Assembly: GCF_002846495.1 (NCBI RefSeq)
Contig: NZ_PJNE01000001.1
Location: forward strand, 2,170,001 to 2,234,000
Source: Phycicoccus duodecadis
Lineage (GTDB): Bacteria; Actinomycetota; Actinomycetes; Actinomycetales; Dermatophilaceae
Direction of reading: 5' to 3'
Length of the DNA: 64,000 nt
Below, in pieces: positions 41,331 to 50,512 of the stretch; position 1 is the stretch's first letter; each line of letters opens with the position of its first letter. Made by a program: the position numbers and the translations under genes. The notes beneath the pieces are model-generated. The model searched no databases, had not been told where the DNA came from, and saw nothing but the letters and a program-made list of their open reading frames with translations.

Positions 41331-42452
41331 TCACGATCCGTCGCCGGGCACGGAGGGACGGCGCCCACCCGGCGCGCGTCGCAGCTCGTGGAGGGTGACC
41401 ACGCCGATGCCGCGCAGCATCCGGCGCCGCCGCTCGATGGCCGAGAACCCCGACACCGAGCCCAGCGCGCGCGCCATCGCGTCGTCGACGAAGACCGTGC
41501 CCGAGGGCGTGACGGCCGTGATCCGGCTGGCCTTGTTGACCGTCATCCCGAAGACGTCGCCGAGCCGCGAGACCACCCGGCCGTGGGCCAGCCCGACCCG
41601 CACCGGCGGCAGCAGCTCGTCCTCGGCCATGGCGTCGACCAGGTCGAGGGCGATCGCCGAGGCGGCGGCCGCCTCGGTGTGCACGAACAGCACCTCGTCG
41701 CCCACCGTCTTGATGACGCGTCCCCCGTGCTCGGCCACGACGTCGCTCGCCAGCAGCTCGAAGTGCTGCACCAGCCGGGCCAGCTGGCGCTCGCTCATCC
41801 GGCGCACGAAGGAGGTGAAGGCCACGAGGTCGGCGAACCCGACGGCCCGCACCGGGGCCGAGGGGTCGGAGCTGACGGCGGGGTCGGCATCGGCCAGCAT
41901 GCGCTGTACCGCGTTGGTCAGGTGGCGCCGCCAGACGTAGACCAGCAGCGGCTCGATCTCGTCGATGGTGCGGGCCAGCAGGGCGGCGGCGTCGGCGGCG
42001 ATGTCGGGGGCCGGCACCGAGCGGCTGTCCTTCCCCTCGAGCTCCTCCGAGAACGGTGGCGCCAGCGACTCGGCCACCAGCTGGGTCTGCCACACGGCGA
42101 GCCGGTCGGCGGTCCGCGCGAAGGCCCGCGTCATCCCGAGGGCCAGCTCCTCGCTGACCCGGCCCTCGCGCACCATCGCCGTGACCCGGCCCAGGGCCTC
42201 GCGGTCGGCCTCGGTGAACATCGCCTCGTCGTCCTCGACGACCTGGAACCCCATGGCGTGCCAGAACCGGCGGGCGGCCGCGGGGTCGACCCCCGCGCTG
42301 GCGCTGACCTCGTCGCGCGCCATGGAGGCCGAGCGGCCCAGCAGCAGGCGTTCGACGCTCTCGGGCAGCTCGGCCGGGCCCCGTGAGGACGGCGCCCGTG
42401 AGGACGGCGCGGATGCGGTGCCGTCGGGCTCGTCGGCGTCGTCGGCGGTCAT
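41331..42452 (-). CDS. Soluble class III adenylate/guanylate cyclase
   Basis: The 373-residue protein has a helical N-terminal region (about 30-190) containing a possible MerR-like or pH-sensor-like helix set, and a C-terminal cyclase homology domain. The catalytic set is visible: first metal Asp D208 in [13 protein letters not shown]248 in [12 protein letters not shown], second metal Asp D252, and N306 and R310 in TVNKASRIT for the transition state. It should therefore make a cyclic nucleotide, probably cAMP. There are no membrane spans. It stands upstream of the two-component genes on the same strand. A similar N-terminus is common in actinobacterial soluble cyclases; what it senses is unknown. 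Confidence 0.88.
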   Translation of the reverse strand: MTADDADEPDGTASAPSSRAPSSRGPAELPESVERLLLGRSASMARDEVSASAGVDPAAARRFWHAMGFQVVEDDEAMFTEADREALGRVTAMVREGRVSEELALGMTRAFARTADRLAVWQTQLVAESLAPPFSEELEGKDSRSVPAPDIAADAAALLARTIDEIEPLLVYVWRRHLTNAVQRMLADADPAVSSDPSAPVRAVGFADLVAFTSFVRRMSERQLARLVQHFELLASDVVAEHGGRVIKTVGDEVLFVHTEAAAASAIALDLVDAMAEDELLPPVRVGLAHGRVVSRLGDVFGMTVNKASRITAVTPSGTVFVDDAMARALGSVSGFSAIERRRRMLRGIGVVTLHELRRAPGGRRPSVPGDGS

Positions 42453-42472
42453 CGTGCCCTCCTCTCGCGAGA

Positions 42473-43240
42473 TCACCGGGCGCGCACGTGGACGACGTCG
42501 CCCGCGGAGACCCGGACCGGCCCGGCGTCCGTGCGCACGGTCAGTCTGCCGGTCGCGTCGACGCCTGTCGCCCTTCCCTGCCGCACCGTCCCGCCGGGTT
42601 CGTGGACCTCGACGTCGCGGCCCACCGTGGCGCACGCGTCGCGGTAGGCCTCGGCGGACGGGCCGGCCGGCCCGGTGTCGGCGCGCAGGACCTCGGCCAG
42701 CCGTACGAGGTAGCGGGTGAGCAGCACCGCGCGGTCCACCCCGGGGTGCCCGGCGGCGCGCAGCGAGGTGGCCGTGTCGAGCGGCAGGTCAGCGCGGGCG
42801 GTGTCGACGTTGACCCCCACGCCGGCGACGACCCCGCGGGCGGTCCACTCGCAGAGGACACCGGCCAGCTTGCGGTCGCCGTCGGCGGGGACCAGCACGT
42901 CGTTGGGCCACTTCAGCGCGGTCGCCGGCCCACCGACGTCGGCCACCGCCCGGGCCACCGCCAGCCCCACGAACAGCGGCACCCACGAGGCGCCGGACGC
43001 CGGCACCGGGACGCACACCGACACCGCGAGCGCCGTGCCGGGCGTCGTCGTCCAGACCCGCCCGAGCCGCCCCCGACCGTTCTCCTGGACCTCGGCCACG
43101 ACCACGCGCCAGGGCTCCGGGGCCTCGCGCAGGGTGTCGTTGGTGGACCCCAGCCGCTCGTGCACCTCGACCGGGAGCCAGGGCTCGCCGGGTGTGACGG
43201 AGAACGCGTCGAGGGGTCGCGGGGACTCGGGCCGGGGCAC
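42473..43240 (-). CDS. birA: Biotin-[acetyl-CoA carboxylase] ligase
   Basis: The 255-residue enzyme joins biotin to the biotin-carrier domain of acyl-CoA carboxylases. It shows [31 protein letters not shown] (biotin and ATP loop), [20 protein letters not shown] with the catalytic lysine, and a small SH3-like C-terminal domain. There is no N-terminal helix-turn-helix, so it is the non-repressor group I type. GTG 43240 lies 7 nt from a TAGCCT -10 box. Placement back-to-back with accD5 is a known actinobacterial arrangement and is functionally sensible. Confidence 0.93.
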   Translation of the reverse strand: MPRPESPRPLDAFSVTPGEPWLPVEVHERLGSTNDTLREAPEPWRVVVAEVQENGRGRLGRVWTTTPGTALAVSVCVPVPASGASWVPLFVGLAVARAVADVGGPATALKWPNDVLVPADGDRKLAGVLCEWTARGVVAGVGVNVDTARADLPLDTATSLRAAGHPGVDRAVLLTRYLVRLAEVLRADTGPAGPSAEAYRDACATVGRDVEVHEPGGTVRQGRATGVDATGRLTVRTDAGPVRVSAGDVVHVRAR

Positions 43241-43247
43241 GCGCCCA

Positions 43248-43257
43248 AGGCTAGAGT
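43248..43257. promoter_or_regulatory. Shared, symmetric -10 element of the birA/accD5 leaderless promoters
   Basis: In the 24-bp space between GTG 43240 (birA, minus) and ATG 43265 (accD5, plus), the ten bases AGGCTAGAGT read TAGAGT on the plus strand (43252-43257) and TAGCCT on the minus strand (43253-43248). Each lies 7 nt before its start codon, and the two hexamers overlap by the central TA. Both genes lack ribosome-binding sites. Confidence 0.55.
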
Positions 43258-43264
43258 CACCGCC

Positions 43265-44890
43265 ATGTCCAGCGACACGCACGCGCTCGGCGGGACCGAC
43301 GTCCCGGACGACATCGACGTCACCACGACCGCCGGCAAGCTCGCCGACCTCAAGCGCCGGGTGGCCGAGGTGGCCAACGCGGGCTCGGAGCGGGCCGTCG
43401 AGAAGCAGCACGCCCGCGGCAAGAAGACCGCGCGCGAGCGCCTCGAGCTGCTCCTGGACGAGGGTTCCTTCGTCGAGATGGACAAGTACGCGCGCCACCG
43501 CGCGAGCGCCTTCGGCCAGCAGGCGAACCGGCCCTACGGCGACGGCGTGGTCACCGGCTACGGCACCGTCGACGGGCGGACCGTAGCCGTGTTCGCCCAG
43601 GACTTCACCGTGTTCGGCGGCTCGCTGGGCGAGGTCTTCGGCGAGAAGATCACCAAGGTCATGGACTTCGCGATGAAGGTCGGCTGCCCGGTGGTGGGCC
43701 TGAACGACTCCGGCGGGGCGCGTATCCAGGAGGGGGTGGTCTCGCTCGGGCTGTACGGCGAGATCTTCCGCCGCAACGTGCACGCGTCCGGCGTCATCCC
43801 GCAGATCTCCCTGATCATGGGCCCGTGTGCGGGCGGGGCCGTCTACTCCCCCGCCGTCACCGACTTCACCGTCATGGTCGACCAGACCTCGCACATGTTC
43901 ATCACCGGGCCCGACGTCATCAAGACGGTCACCGGCGAGGACGTCGGGATGGAGGAGCTCGGCGGCGCCAAGACCCACAACACCCGCTCCGGCGTGGCCC
44001 ACTACATGGGCACCGACGAAGAGGACGCGGTCGAGTACGTCAAGGCGCTGCTGTCGTACCTGCCGAGCAACAACCTCGAGGACCCCCCGGTGTTCGGCGG
44101 CGAGCTCGACCTCGACGTCACCGACGACGACCGCTACCTCGACACCATCATCCCGGACTCCCCGAACGTCCCCTACGACATGCACGAGGTCATCGAGCGG
44201 GTCGTCGACGACGGCGAGTTCCTCGAGGTGCAGCCCCTCTTCGCGCCCAACCTGGTCGTCGGCTTCGGCCGGGTCGAGGGGCGTTCGGTGGGGGTGGTCG
44301 CCAACAACCCGATGCAGCTCGCCGGCACCCTCGACATCGACGCCTCCGAGAAGGCCGCCCGCTTCGTGCGCACCTGCGACGCGTTCAACGTGCCGGTGCT
44401 GACCTTCGTCGACGTCCCCGGCTTCCTCCCCGGCACCGGCCAGGAGTGGGACGGCATCATCCGGCGCGGCGCCAAGCTCATCTACGCCTACGCCGAGGCC
44501 ACCGTGCCGCTGGTCACCGTCATCACCCGCAAGGCCTACGGCGGCGCCTACGACGTGATGGGGTCCAAGCACCTCGGGGCCGACATCAACCTCGCGTGGC
44601 CCACCGCCCAGATCGCGGTCATGGGGGCGCAGGGCGCCGTCAACATCCTGTACCGCAAGGAGCTCGCGGCCGCCGAGGAGCGGGGCGAGTCGGTCGAGGA
44701 GGCGCGCGCGGCGTTCATCCAGCAGTACGAGGACGCGCTGGCCAACCCCTACGTCGCCGCCGAGCGCGGGTACGTCGACACCGTCATCACGCCGTCGAAC
44801 ACCCGGATGAACGTCACCAAGGCGCTGCGGGCCCTGCGCACCAAGCGCGAGACCCTGCCCCCCAAGAAGCACGGGAACATCCCCCTATGA
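43265..44890 (+). CDS. accD5: Acyl-CoA carboxylase beta subunit (carboxyltransferase)
   Basis: The 541-residue carboxyltransferase moves CO2 from biotin to acetyl- or propionyl-CoA. It has the two crotonase-like halves: N-terminal [17 protein letters not shown] and [16 protein letters not shown], and C-terminal [20 protein letters not shown] and [21 protein letters not shown]. The aspartate in the ADINLAWP segment is in the region that decides acetyl versus propionyl preference in related enzymes, but I would not assign substrate from it. Its stop overlaps the accE5 start (ATGA). Position between birA and accE5-(maf) is that of mycobacterial accD5. No biotin-carrying alpha subunit is in the window, so it must be encoded elsewhere. 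Confidence 0.93.
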   Translation: MSSDTHALGGTDVPDDIDVTTTAGKLADLKRRVAEVANAGSERAVEKQHARGKKTARERLELLLDEGSFVEMDKYARHRASAFGQQANRPYGDGVVTGYGTVDGRTVAVFAQDFTVFGGSLGEVFGEKITKVMDFAMKVGCPVVGLNDSGGARIQEGVVSLGLYGEIFRRNVHASGVIPQISLIMGPCAGGAVYSPAVTDFTVMVDQTSHMFITGPDVIKTVTGEDVGMEELGGAKTHNTRSGVAHYMGTDEEDAVEYVKALLSYLPSNNLEDPPVFGGELDLDVTDDDRYLDTIIPDSPNVPYDMHEVIERVVDDGEFLEVQPLFAPNLVVGFGRVEGRSVGVVANNPMQLAGTLDIDASEKAARFVRTCDAFNVPVLTFVDVPGFLPGTGQEWDGIIRRGAKLIYAYAEATVPLVTVITRKAYGGAYDVMGSKHLGADINLAWPTAQIAVMGAQGAVNILYRKELAAAEERGESVEEARAAFIQQYEDALANPYVAAERGYVDTVITPSNTRMNVTKALRALRTKRETLPPKKHGNIPL

Positions 44891-45114
44891 CCTCTTCGCA
44901 GGCGCAGAGCCCAGGAGAACCCGAGCCCGCGGTGCGCATCGAGGGCGCCGCGACCCCCGAGGAGGTCGCGGCCGTCATCGCCGTCCTGGCGGCCTCGGGC
45001 GGCGCCTCCGACGAGCAGCCGGAGGGCGGCTCGACCTGGGCCTCGCACCGCACCCTGCTGCGCGGCCGGCACGACCCGGGCCCCAGCGCGTGGAGCACGA
45101 CCTACCGCGGCTGA
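44887..45114 (+). CDS. accE5: Acyl-CoA carboxylase epsilon subunit
   Basis: This 75-residue protein overlaps accD5 by four bases. It has an acidic, flexible N-terminus, a short helix ([15 protein letters not shown]) and the typical basic/aromatic tail [17 protein letters not shown] ending WSTTYRG. Epsilon subunits are small, poorly conserved actinobacterial proteins that bind the alpha-beta carboxylase and raise its activity. Family is assigned by position, size and tail pattern, not by catalytic residues. Confidence 0.85.
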   Translation: MTSSQAQSPGEPEPAVRIEGAATPEEVAAVIAVLAASGGASDEQPEGGSTWASHRTLLRGRHDPGPSAWSTTYRG

Positions 45115-45128
45115 CCCCTCGTCGCCTT

Positions 45129-45185
45129 CCCCGAACGTGTGTGAACACGCCGCGGAATCCCCGGCGTGTTCACACACGTTCGGGG
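45129..45185. terminator. 24-bp perfect stem hairpin, copy 1 of a hairpin family
   Basis: The arm at 45129-45152 (CCCCGAACGTGTGTGAACAC...) and its exact reverse complement at 45162-45185 enclose a 9-nt loop. It sits where accE5 (ends 45114) and the leftward MOSC gene (stop 45170-45172) converge, and the MOSC stop codon is within the right arm. A second hairpin with the same CGTGTGTGAA/TTCACACACG core and TTCGGGG flank lies at 55500-55541. Confidence 0.8.
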
Positions 45186-45832
45186 GACGTGGCCTTCGCG
45201 AGCTCGGCGTGGTCGTCCTCGCCCAGCACACCGGCATCGAGCACGATGCGGGCGGTGGTGTCGTCGCCGAACCAGGCGGCCAGCACCATCGAGACCGTGA
45301 TGCCGTGCGCCGGCCGCTCGAGCACCGTCACCGTGTCACCGGGCCGGATGGTGCCGGGCGTCACGACCGCGAGGTAGGCGCCGGGCCGCCCGTGCTCGAC
45401 GAACCGGCGGACCCAGCCCTTCTCGCCCATCCAGGCCGCGAAGTTCGCACAGGGCACCCGCGGCCCGCACACCTCGAGCACCGTCTCGCCCACCTGCCAG
45501 CGCTCGCCGACCAGGGCGCCGTCGGGGTCGAGGCCCTCGGTGGTCAGGTTCTCGCCGAAGGTGCCGTCGGAGAGGGGCCGGCCGATCTCGGCGGCCCAGT
45601 GGTCGAGCTCCTCGCGGGCCACGGCGTAGACGGCCTGCCGGGTGCCGCCGTGGTGCTTGTGGTTCAGGACGTCGTCGCCGACGACCCCGCTGCCGAGGCC
45701 GCCCTTCTTCGGCCCGGGGTCGCGCACCTCGATGCTCGCGACGGCTCGCTTGTCGATGCCGGTGGTCCGCCCCCTGCTCCCGATGCCCTCGCGCCCGTGC
45801 CCGACGTTGACCGACCTCACGCGTGCGTCCAT
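45170..45832 (-). CDS. MOSC-domain protein (YiiM-like)
   Basis: The 220-residue protein is a stand-alone MOSC domain of the YiiM group, with LGSGVVGDDVLNHKHHGGTRQAVYAV, DGTFGENLTTEGLD, and the conserved cysteine segment VCGPRVPCANFAAWMG. MOSC proteins relate to molybdenum-cofactor sulfurases; YiiM types help reduce N-hydroxylated compounds using molybdopterin. The last codons (Glu-Arg-Val-stop) form part of the right arm of the 45129-45185 hairpin. A TAGCCT -10 box (minus, 45844-45839) lies 6 nt before ATG 45832. Confidence 0.85.
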   Translation of the reverse strand: MDARVRSVNVGHGREGIGSRGRTTGIDKRAVASIEVRDPGPKKGGLGSGVVGDDVLNHKHHGGTRQAVYAVAREELDHWAAEIGRPLSDGTFGENLTTEGLDPDGALVGERWQVGETVLEVCGPRVPCANFAAWMGEKGWVRRFVEHGRPGAYLAVVTPGTIRPGDTVTVLERPAHGITVSMVLAAWFGDDTTARIVLDAGVLGEDDHAELAKATSPERV

Positions 45833-45838
45833 GGCCAG

Positions 45839-45901
45839 AGGCTATGCCTCCCCGGCCCGGCCCCTCACCACGAGCCGCCGGCCGCGCCCCTCCGGTAGCG
45901 T
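45839..45901. promoter_or_regulatory. Divergent leaderless -10 boxes for the MOSC and DUF885 genes
   Basis: TAGCCT on the minus strand (45844-45839) is 6 nt from the MOSC ATG 45832. TAGCGT on the plus strand (45896-45901) is 7 nt from GTG 45909 of the DUF885 gene. Neither gene has a ribosome-binding site before its start. Confidence 0.45.
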
Positions 45902-45908
45902 CCACAGG

Positions 45909-47627
45909 GTGACCGACCCGAGCCGCCAGCACGCACCGCAGCACCCCGCGACGCCCGCCCGGCCGCGCACCGCCGTCGACGCCGTGGCCGAGGCCCACTT
46001 CGACGCGGTCGTGGCCGCCAGCCCGATCGAGGCGACCTATCTCGGCGTCCCCGGGCGTGACCGCGAGCTCGACGACCTCTCCCCCGAGGGCTACGCGCAC
46101 CACGCCGAGATCGCCCGGGCCACCCTGGCCCGCCTGGACGCGGTCGAGGCCGTCGACGACGTCGACCAGGTCACCGTCGCGGCGATGCGCGAGCGTCTGG
46201 GCCTGGCCCTCGAGACCCACGAGGCCGGCTACGACCGGATGGCGCTCAACGTCATCGCCTCGCCCCTCCAGGGCTGCCGCGACGTCTTCGACCTGATGCC
46301 CACCGCCACCGAGGACGACTGGGCCACCATCGCCGCCCGGCTGGGCGAGGTGCCACGCGCGCTCGAGCAGTACGCCGCCACCCTGCGGGAGTCGGCCGAC
46401 CGCGGCCTGGTGACGCCCCGCCGCCAGGTCGAGTCCTGCGCGCGCCAGTGCCGCGACCTCACCGCCGACGACGGGTTCTTCGCCGGCTTCCTGGCGGGCG
46501 CCTCGGCGGCCGGGCGCCCCCTCGGCGACGCCGTGAGCGCCGACCTGCGCCGCGCGGTCGACGGCGCCGCCGCGGCCTACCGCCGTCTCGGCGAGGAGAT
46601 CACGACCTCGCTGCTCGACCGGGCGCCGACCTCGGACGCCGCCGGCCGCGAGCGCTACCAGCTGGCGTCGCGGACCTTCCTGGGCGCCACCGTCGACCTC
46701 GAGGAGACCTACGCCTGGGGCCAGGAGGAGCTGGCCCGCATCCGCGCCGACATGGAGCGCACCGCCGAGCGCATCCTGCCCGGCGGCGGGGTGGCCGCGG
46801 CCACGGAGCACCTCGACCACGACGAGGACTACCTGCTGCGCGGCACCGACGCGCTGCGCGACTGGATGCAGGAGCGCGCCGACGAGGTCATCGCCGACAT
46901 GGCGGGGCGGCACTTCGACATCCCCGAGCCGGTGCGCACCATCGAGTGCCGCATCGCCCCGACCCAGACCGGCGGCATCTACTACACGGGGCCCAGCGAC
47001 GACTTCTCGCGTCCGGGGCGGATGTGGTGGTCGGTCCCCAAGGGCGTCACCGAGTTCTCCACCTGGAAGGAGCTCACCACCGTCTACCACGAGGGGGTGC
47101 CCGGCCATCACCTCCAGGTCGCGCAGACCATCCACCGCCGCGAGACCCTCAACCGCTGGCGCCGGATGATGTGCTGGGTCAGCGGCCACGGCGAGGGCTG
47201 GGCCCTGTACGCCGAGCGGCTGATGGCCGAGCTGGGCTACCTCGACGACCCGGGCATGTACCTGGGGATGCTCGACGCGCAGTCGCTGCGGGCAGCGCGG
47301 GTCGTCATCGACATCGGGGTGCACTGCGGCTTCGCGGCGCCGGCCGAGGTGGGCGGCGGCGACTGGACCTACGACAAGGCCTGGGCGTTCCTGCGCGCGC
47401 ACGCCAACAACGACGAGGGCACCCTGCGCTTCGAGCTCGACCGCTACCTGGGGTGGCCGGGCCAGGCCCCGAGCTACAAGATCGGCGAGCGGCTCTGGAT
47501 GCAGCTGCGCGAGGAGACGGCGGCCCGTGAGGGCGGCGACTTCTCGTTGCAGGCCTTCCACCGGCGCGCGCTCGACGTCGGCTCGGTCGGGCTCGACGTG
47601 CTGCGCGAGGCCCTGCTCGGCCGCTGA
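45909..47627 (+). CDS. DUF885 family metallopeptidase-like protein
   Basis: The 572-residue protein is a typical DUF885 member. The metal-site motifs are VYHEGVPGHHLQVAQ (an HExxPGHH variant of the zinc-peptidase helix) and SGHGEGWALYAERLMAE, with the downstream DIGVHCGFAAPAEV. No signal peptide is seen, so it is probably cytoplasmic. DUF885 proteins are thought to be zinc carboxypeptidase- or oligopeptidase-like, but few have been characterised. The GTG at 45909 gives the usual length and has a -10 box 7 nt before it. In-frame sequence upstream of it overlaps the divergent MOSC gene and is not coding. Confidence 0.85.
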   Translation: MTDPSRQHAPQHPATPARPRTAVDAVAEAHFDAVVAASPIEATYLGVPGRDRELDDLSPEGYAHHAEIARATLARLDAVEAVDDVDQVTVAAMRERLGLALETHEAGYDRMALNVIASPLQGCRDVFDLMPTATEDDWATIAARLGEVPRALEQYAATLRESADRGLVTPRRQVESCARQCRDLTADDGFFAGFLAGASAAGRPLGDAVSADLRRAVDGAAAAYRRLGEEITTSLLDRAPTSDAAGRERYQLASRTFLGATVDLEETYAWGQEELARIRADMERTAERILPGGGVAAATEHLDHDEDYLLRGTDALRDWMQERADEVIADMAGRHFDIPEPVRTIECRIAPTQTGGIYYTGPSDDFSRPGRMWWSVPKGVTEFSTWKELTTVYHEGVPGHHLQVAQTIHRRETLNRWRRMMCWVSGHGEGWALYAERLMAELGYLDDPGMYLGMLDAQSLRAARVVIDIGVHCGFAAPAEVGGGDWTYDKAWAFLRAHANNDEGTLRFELDRYLGWPGQAPSYKIGERLWMQLREETAAREGGDFSLQAFHRRALDVGSVGLDVLREALLGR

Positions 47628-47913
47628 GCCGTCCCGTGGCGGTGCCCGGAGGCCGGGCCCGTCGCCTCCGGCCGCCGTCGCCCGGAACCATCCTGTGGGT
47701 ATTATCAGGTGAGCGGGAGAAGCATCCCGTGGTGGTTCTGCTGGAGTGACTCAGGTCTGTGACCTGCGACGACGCTGTTCGACGACCCGGGGGACGGGTG
47801 GGTCGCCTCCCCGGGTGGGGCGTCCGTGCAGGCCGACGCGGGGTCGGTCGAGCGCACCGAGACTGCTCGGCGACCGTCGTTCTCGGTCTCCGGGCGGACG
47901 TGGAGGAGGACAC

Positions 47914-48519
47914 GTGCCACGAGCGCGAGGGCGACGACCGGCGGGGAGCAACACGCGCGAGACCATCGCGGTCGCGGCGAAGCGGCAGTTCGCCGAGCTG
48001 GGGTACCCGCGGACGACCCTGCGCGGCATCGCGCGGGAGGCGGACGTCGACACGCGGCTGGTCACCCACTACTTCGGGAGCAAGCAGCACCTGTTCGTCA
48101 CGGTGGTCGACGTCCCCTTCGAGCCCGAGCCCCTCGTCGACGAGCTGGTCGCCGGTGGCGTCGAGGGCGTGGGCCGCACCCTGGCGACGCTGGTCGTCCG
48201 TACGCTGGAGCAGCCCGAGGCCCGCCAGACCATGACCGGCCTGCTGCGGGCCGCGGCCTCCGAGGACGAGGTCGCCGACCTGGTGCGTCGCTTCCTCACC
48301 GACCGGCTGCTCCTCCCGCTCGCGCGGCAGGTCGGTGGCGACCGGCCCGAGCTGCGCGCCGCCCTGGTCGGCTCCCAGATCACCGGCTACCTCTTCGGGC
48401 GCTACGTCGTGGGCCTGCCGTGGCTCGCCGACGCCGACCCCGAGGTGCTCGCCGACACGATGGCACCGGTGCTCCAGCACTACCTCACCGGCGACCTCGG
48501 CCGGCCGCTGCCCGAGTGA
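47914..48519 (+). CDS. TetR family transcriptional regulator
   Basis: The 201-residue protein has a basic tail, then the TetR helix-turn-helix: AVAAKRQFAELGYPRTTLRG, IAREADVDTRLVTHYFGSK. The C-terminal ligand domain has LLRAAASEDEVADLVRRF as in the TetR_C_17-type group. The start is GTG 47914 because GGAGGAGGA stands directly before it; an in-frame GTG at 47746 would add an unlikely Arg/Pro-rich head. TATTAT (47700-47705), a rare AT-rich island in this DNA, may be the -10 box and implies a leader of about 200 nt in which I see no clear RNA structure. The likely target is unknown; the antiporter gene follows by 69 bp. Confidence 0.87.
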   Translation: MPRARGRRPAGSNTRETIAVAAKRQFAELGYPRTTLRGIAREADVDTRLVTHYFGSKQHLFVTVVDVPFEPEPLVDELVAGGVEGVGRTLATLVVRTLEQPEARQTMTGLLRAAASEDEVADLVRRFLTDRLLLPLARQVGGDRPELRAALVGSQITGYLFGRYVVGLPWLADADPEVLADTMAPVLQHYLTGDLGRPLPE

Positions 48520-48588
48520 GCGGCCGCCCCGGGCGGTGACCCGTGGGCGGGTGCATCGCGGGCACCCGCCAGGGGCGAGAATCGCTGC

Positions 48589-50487
48589 GTGCAACCCGCC
48601 GTCCTCGTCGTCGCCGTCGTCCTGGTCGTCATCCTCGTGAGCCGGGTGGCCGGCCCGCGCGGCATCCCGGTCCCCCTCGCGCTGCTGGTCGTGGGCGGGG
48701 TGCTCTCGTTCGTGCCGGGGGTGCCCGAGGTGCGCCTCTCGCCCGAGGTGGTGCTCTTCGGCCTGCTGCCGCCGCTGCTGTACTCCGCGTCGCTGTCGAC
48801 CTCGCTGGTCGACATCCGGGCCTACCGCTCGCGCATCCTCAGCCTCTCGGTGGGGCTGGTCCTCTTCACGGCCGTCGGCGTGGCCCTGGTCGTCTGGGCC
48901 CTGCTGCCGGGTGTCCCGTTCGCCGTCGCGCTCGCCCTCGGCGCGGTGGTGGCCCCACCGGATGCCGTCGCCGCGACCGCAGTGGCCCGCCGCATCGGGC
49001 TGCCGCGCAAGATCACCACCATCCTCGAGGGCGAGTCGCTGCTGAACGACGCCACCGCCCTGGTCACCCTCCGCACCGCCCTGGCCGCCGCGGGCCTGGC
49101 CGTGCACGGCGCCGGGGGCGTGGACCCGGGCACCGTGACGCCGGGATCCGTCGTCCTCGACCTGCTCGTGGCGGCCGTCGGTGGGGTCGCCATCGGGGTG
49201 CTGGCGTTCCTGCTGGTGGGCGCGCTGCGCCGGCGGCTGACCGAGGTCCCGGCCGACACCGCCCTGTCGTTCATCGTGCCGTTCCTCGCGTACGCCCCGG
49301 CCGAGGCGGTGGGCGGCTCCGGCGTGCTCGCGGTCGTCACCGCCGGGCTGCTGCTGGCCCACCGGTCGACCGCGCTGCAGTCGGCGCCCTCGCGGCTCTC
49401 GGAGCGGATCAACTGGTCCAGCGTCACCTTCGTCCTCGAGAACGCCGTCTTCCTGCTCATCGGCCTCCAGGTCTGGGCGCTTCTGCAGGACACCCGCACC
49501 GGCGAGCTCGGCACCGGGCGCACCCTGCTCGTCGCGCTGGCCGTCCTCGCCACCGTGCTCGTCCTGCGGCCCGTCTGGATCCTGGGCCAGAACGCCGTCC
49601 CGGCGCTGCTGGGCCGCGCGGAGTGGCGCACGATGCTCGGGTACTCGCTGGTCAGCGGGTGGGCCGGGATGCGCGGGGTGGTCACCCTGGCGGCCGCCCT
49701 GACCCTGCCCGAAGGCACCCCGATGCGCCCCGAGCTCGTGCTCGTCGCCCTCGTCGTCACCGTCGGCACCCTGCTGCTCCAGGGGACGACCCTGCCGGCG
49801 CTGGCCCGTGCCCTCGACGTGCGCGGCCCCGACCCCCGCCAGGACGCGCTGCTGGAGGCCACCGTCCTCGGCGCCACCACCGGCGCCGGGCTGCGGGCCA
49901 TCGAGAAGGACCCGGACGCCGACCCGGCGGTGGTCGCGGCCATCCACGAGCAGGCCGCCGACCGGGTCAACCGCAGCTGGGAGCGGCTCGGCACCCTCGG
50001 CCCCGGGGACCGCGAGAGCCCGGCCGAGGCCCGGGCCCGGCTGCGCATCCAGATGATCCGTGAGGAGCGCAACGAGCTGCTGCGCATCCGGGCCCGCGGC
50101 GAGGTCGACCACGCGGTGCTCACCAGCGTGCTGGGCCAGCTCGACGCCGAGGAGTCGGTGCTGGTCTGGGGCACGACGCGGGCCAGCGAGGTGCGCGAGT
50201 CCGAGCTGCGCCCGCCCGAGACGGCTGCCGGGGCGTGCGAGCACCTCGACGACGACCGGGCCCCGCAGCCGCCGAAGGAGACCGACGGCTGCCCCCAGTG
50301 CCGCGCCGAGGGCCTGGACTGGGTGCACCTGCGGGCCTGCACCCAGTGCGGCCAGGTCGGATGCTGCGACTCGTCGGTGGGCAAGCACGCCCAGGCGCAC
50401 TTCCACGACAGCGGCCACCCCGTGATGCGCTCGATCGAGCCCGGGGAGGCGTGGCGGTGGTGCTTCGTCGACGAGGTCCTGGGCTGA
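48589..50487 (+). CDS. CPA1-type Na+/H+ antiporter fused to a C-terminal UBP-type zinc finger
   Basis: The 632-residue protein has about 12 hydrophobic spans over residues 1-415 and the CPA1 (NhaP/NHE) ion-site motifs VAPPDAVAATAVARRIG and LEGESLLNDATALVTLR. A cytoplasmic helical region (about 420-540) follows. A ZnF_UBP domain ends the protein: CPQCRAEGLDWVHLRACTQC, VGCCDSSVGKHAQAHF and SGHPVMRSIEPGEAWRWCF, with all expected cysteine and histidine ligands. In eukaryotes this finger binds the free C-terminus of ubiquitin; in actinobacteria its partner is not known. Similar fusions occur in actinobacteria. GTG 48589 follows GAGAAT by 6 nt, again suggesting leaderless translation. Confidence 0.88.
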   Translation: MQPAVLVVAVVLVVILVSRVAGPRGIPVPLALLVVGGVLSFVPGVPEVRLSPEVVLFGLLPPLLYSASLSTSLVDIRAYRSRILSLSVGLVLFTAVGVALVVWALLPGVPFAVALALGAVVAPPDAVAATAVARRIGLPRKITTILEGESLLNDATALVTLRTALAAAGLAVHGAGGVDPGTVTPGSVVLDLLVAAVGGVAIGVLAFLLVGALRRRLTEVPADTALSFIVPFLAYAPAEAVGGSGVLAVVTAGLLLAHRSTALQSAPSRLSERINWSSVTFVLENAVFLLIGLQVWALLQDTRTGELGTGRTLLVALAVLATVLVLRPVWILGQNAVPALLGRAEWRTMLGYSLVSGWAGMRGVVTLAAALTLPEGTPMRPELVLVALVVTVGTLLLQGTTLPALARALDVRGPDPRQDALLEATVLGATTGAGLRAIEKDPDADPAVVAAIHEQAADRVNRSWERLGTLGPGDRESPAEARARLRIQMIREERNELLRIRARGEVDHAVLTSVLGQLDAEESVLVWGTTRASEVRESELRPPETAAGACEHLDDDRAPQPPKETDGCPQCRAEGLDWVHLRACTQCGQVGCCDSSVGKHAQAHFHDSGHPVMRSIEPGEAWRWCFVDEVLG

Positions 50488-50500
50488 GCCGATGGCCGTC

Positions 50501-50506
50501 TACCGT
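50501..50506 (+). promoter_or_regulatory. -10 box deciding the maf start
   Basis: TACCGT is followed by six bases and ATG 50513. It lies downstream of an earlier in-frame ATG (50492), so a transcript from it can only begin at the second ATG. Confidence 0.45.
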
Positions 50507-50512
50507 GGCGAC

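Noticed and set aside
47746..47913. GTG 47746 as the TetR regulator start
   Set aside because: The added 56 residues are Arg/Pro/Gly-rich with no domain, and GGAGGAGGA directly before GTG 47914 marks the real start.
47305..50418. Leftward open frame of about 1040 codons
   Set aside because: Antisense to the DUF885, TetR and antiporter genes, with composition typical of a third-position GC shadow.
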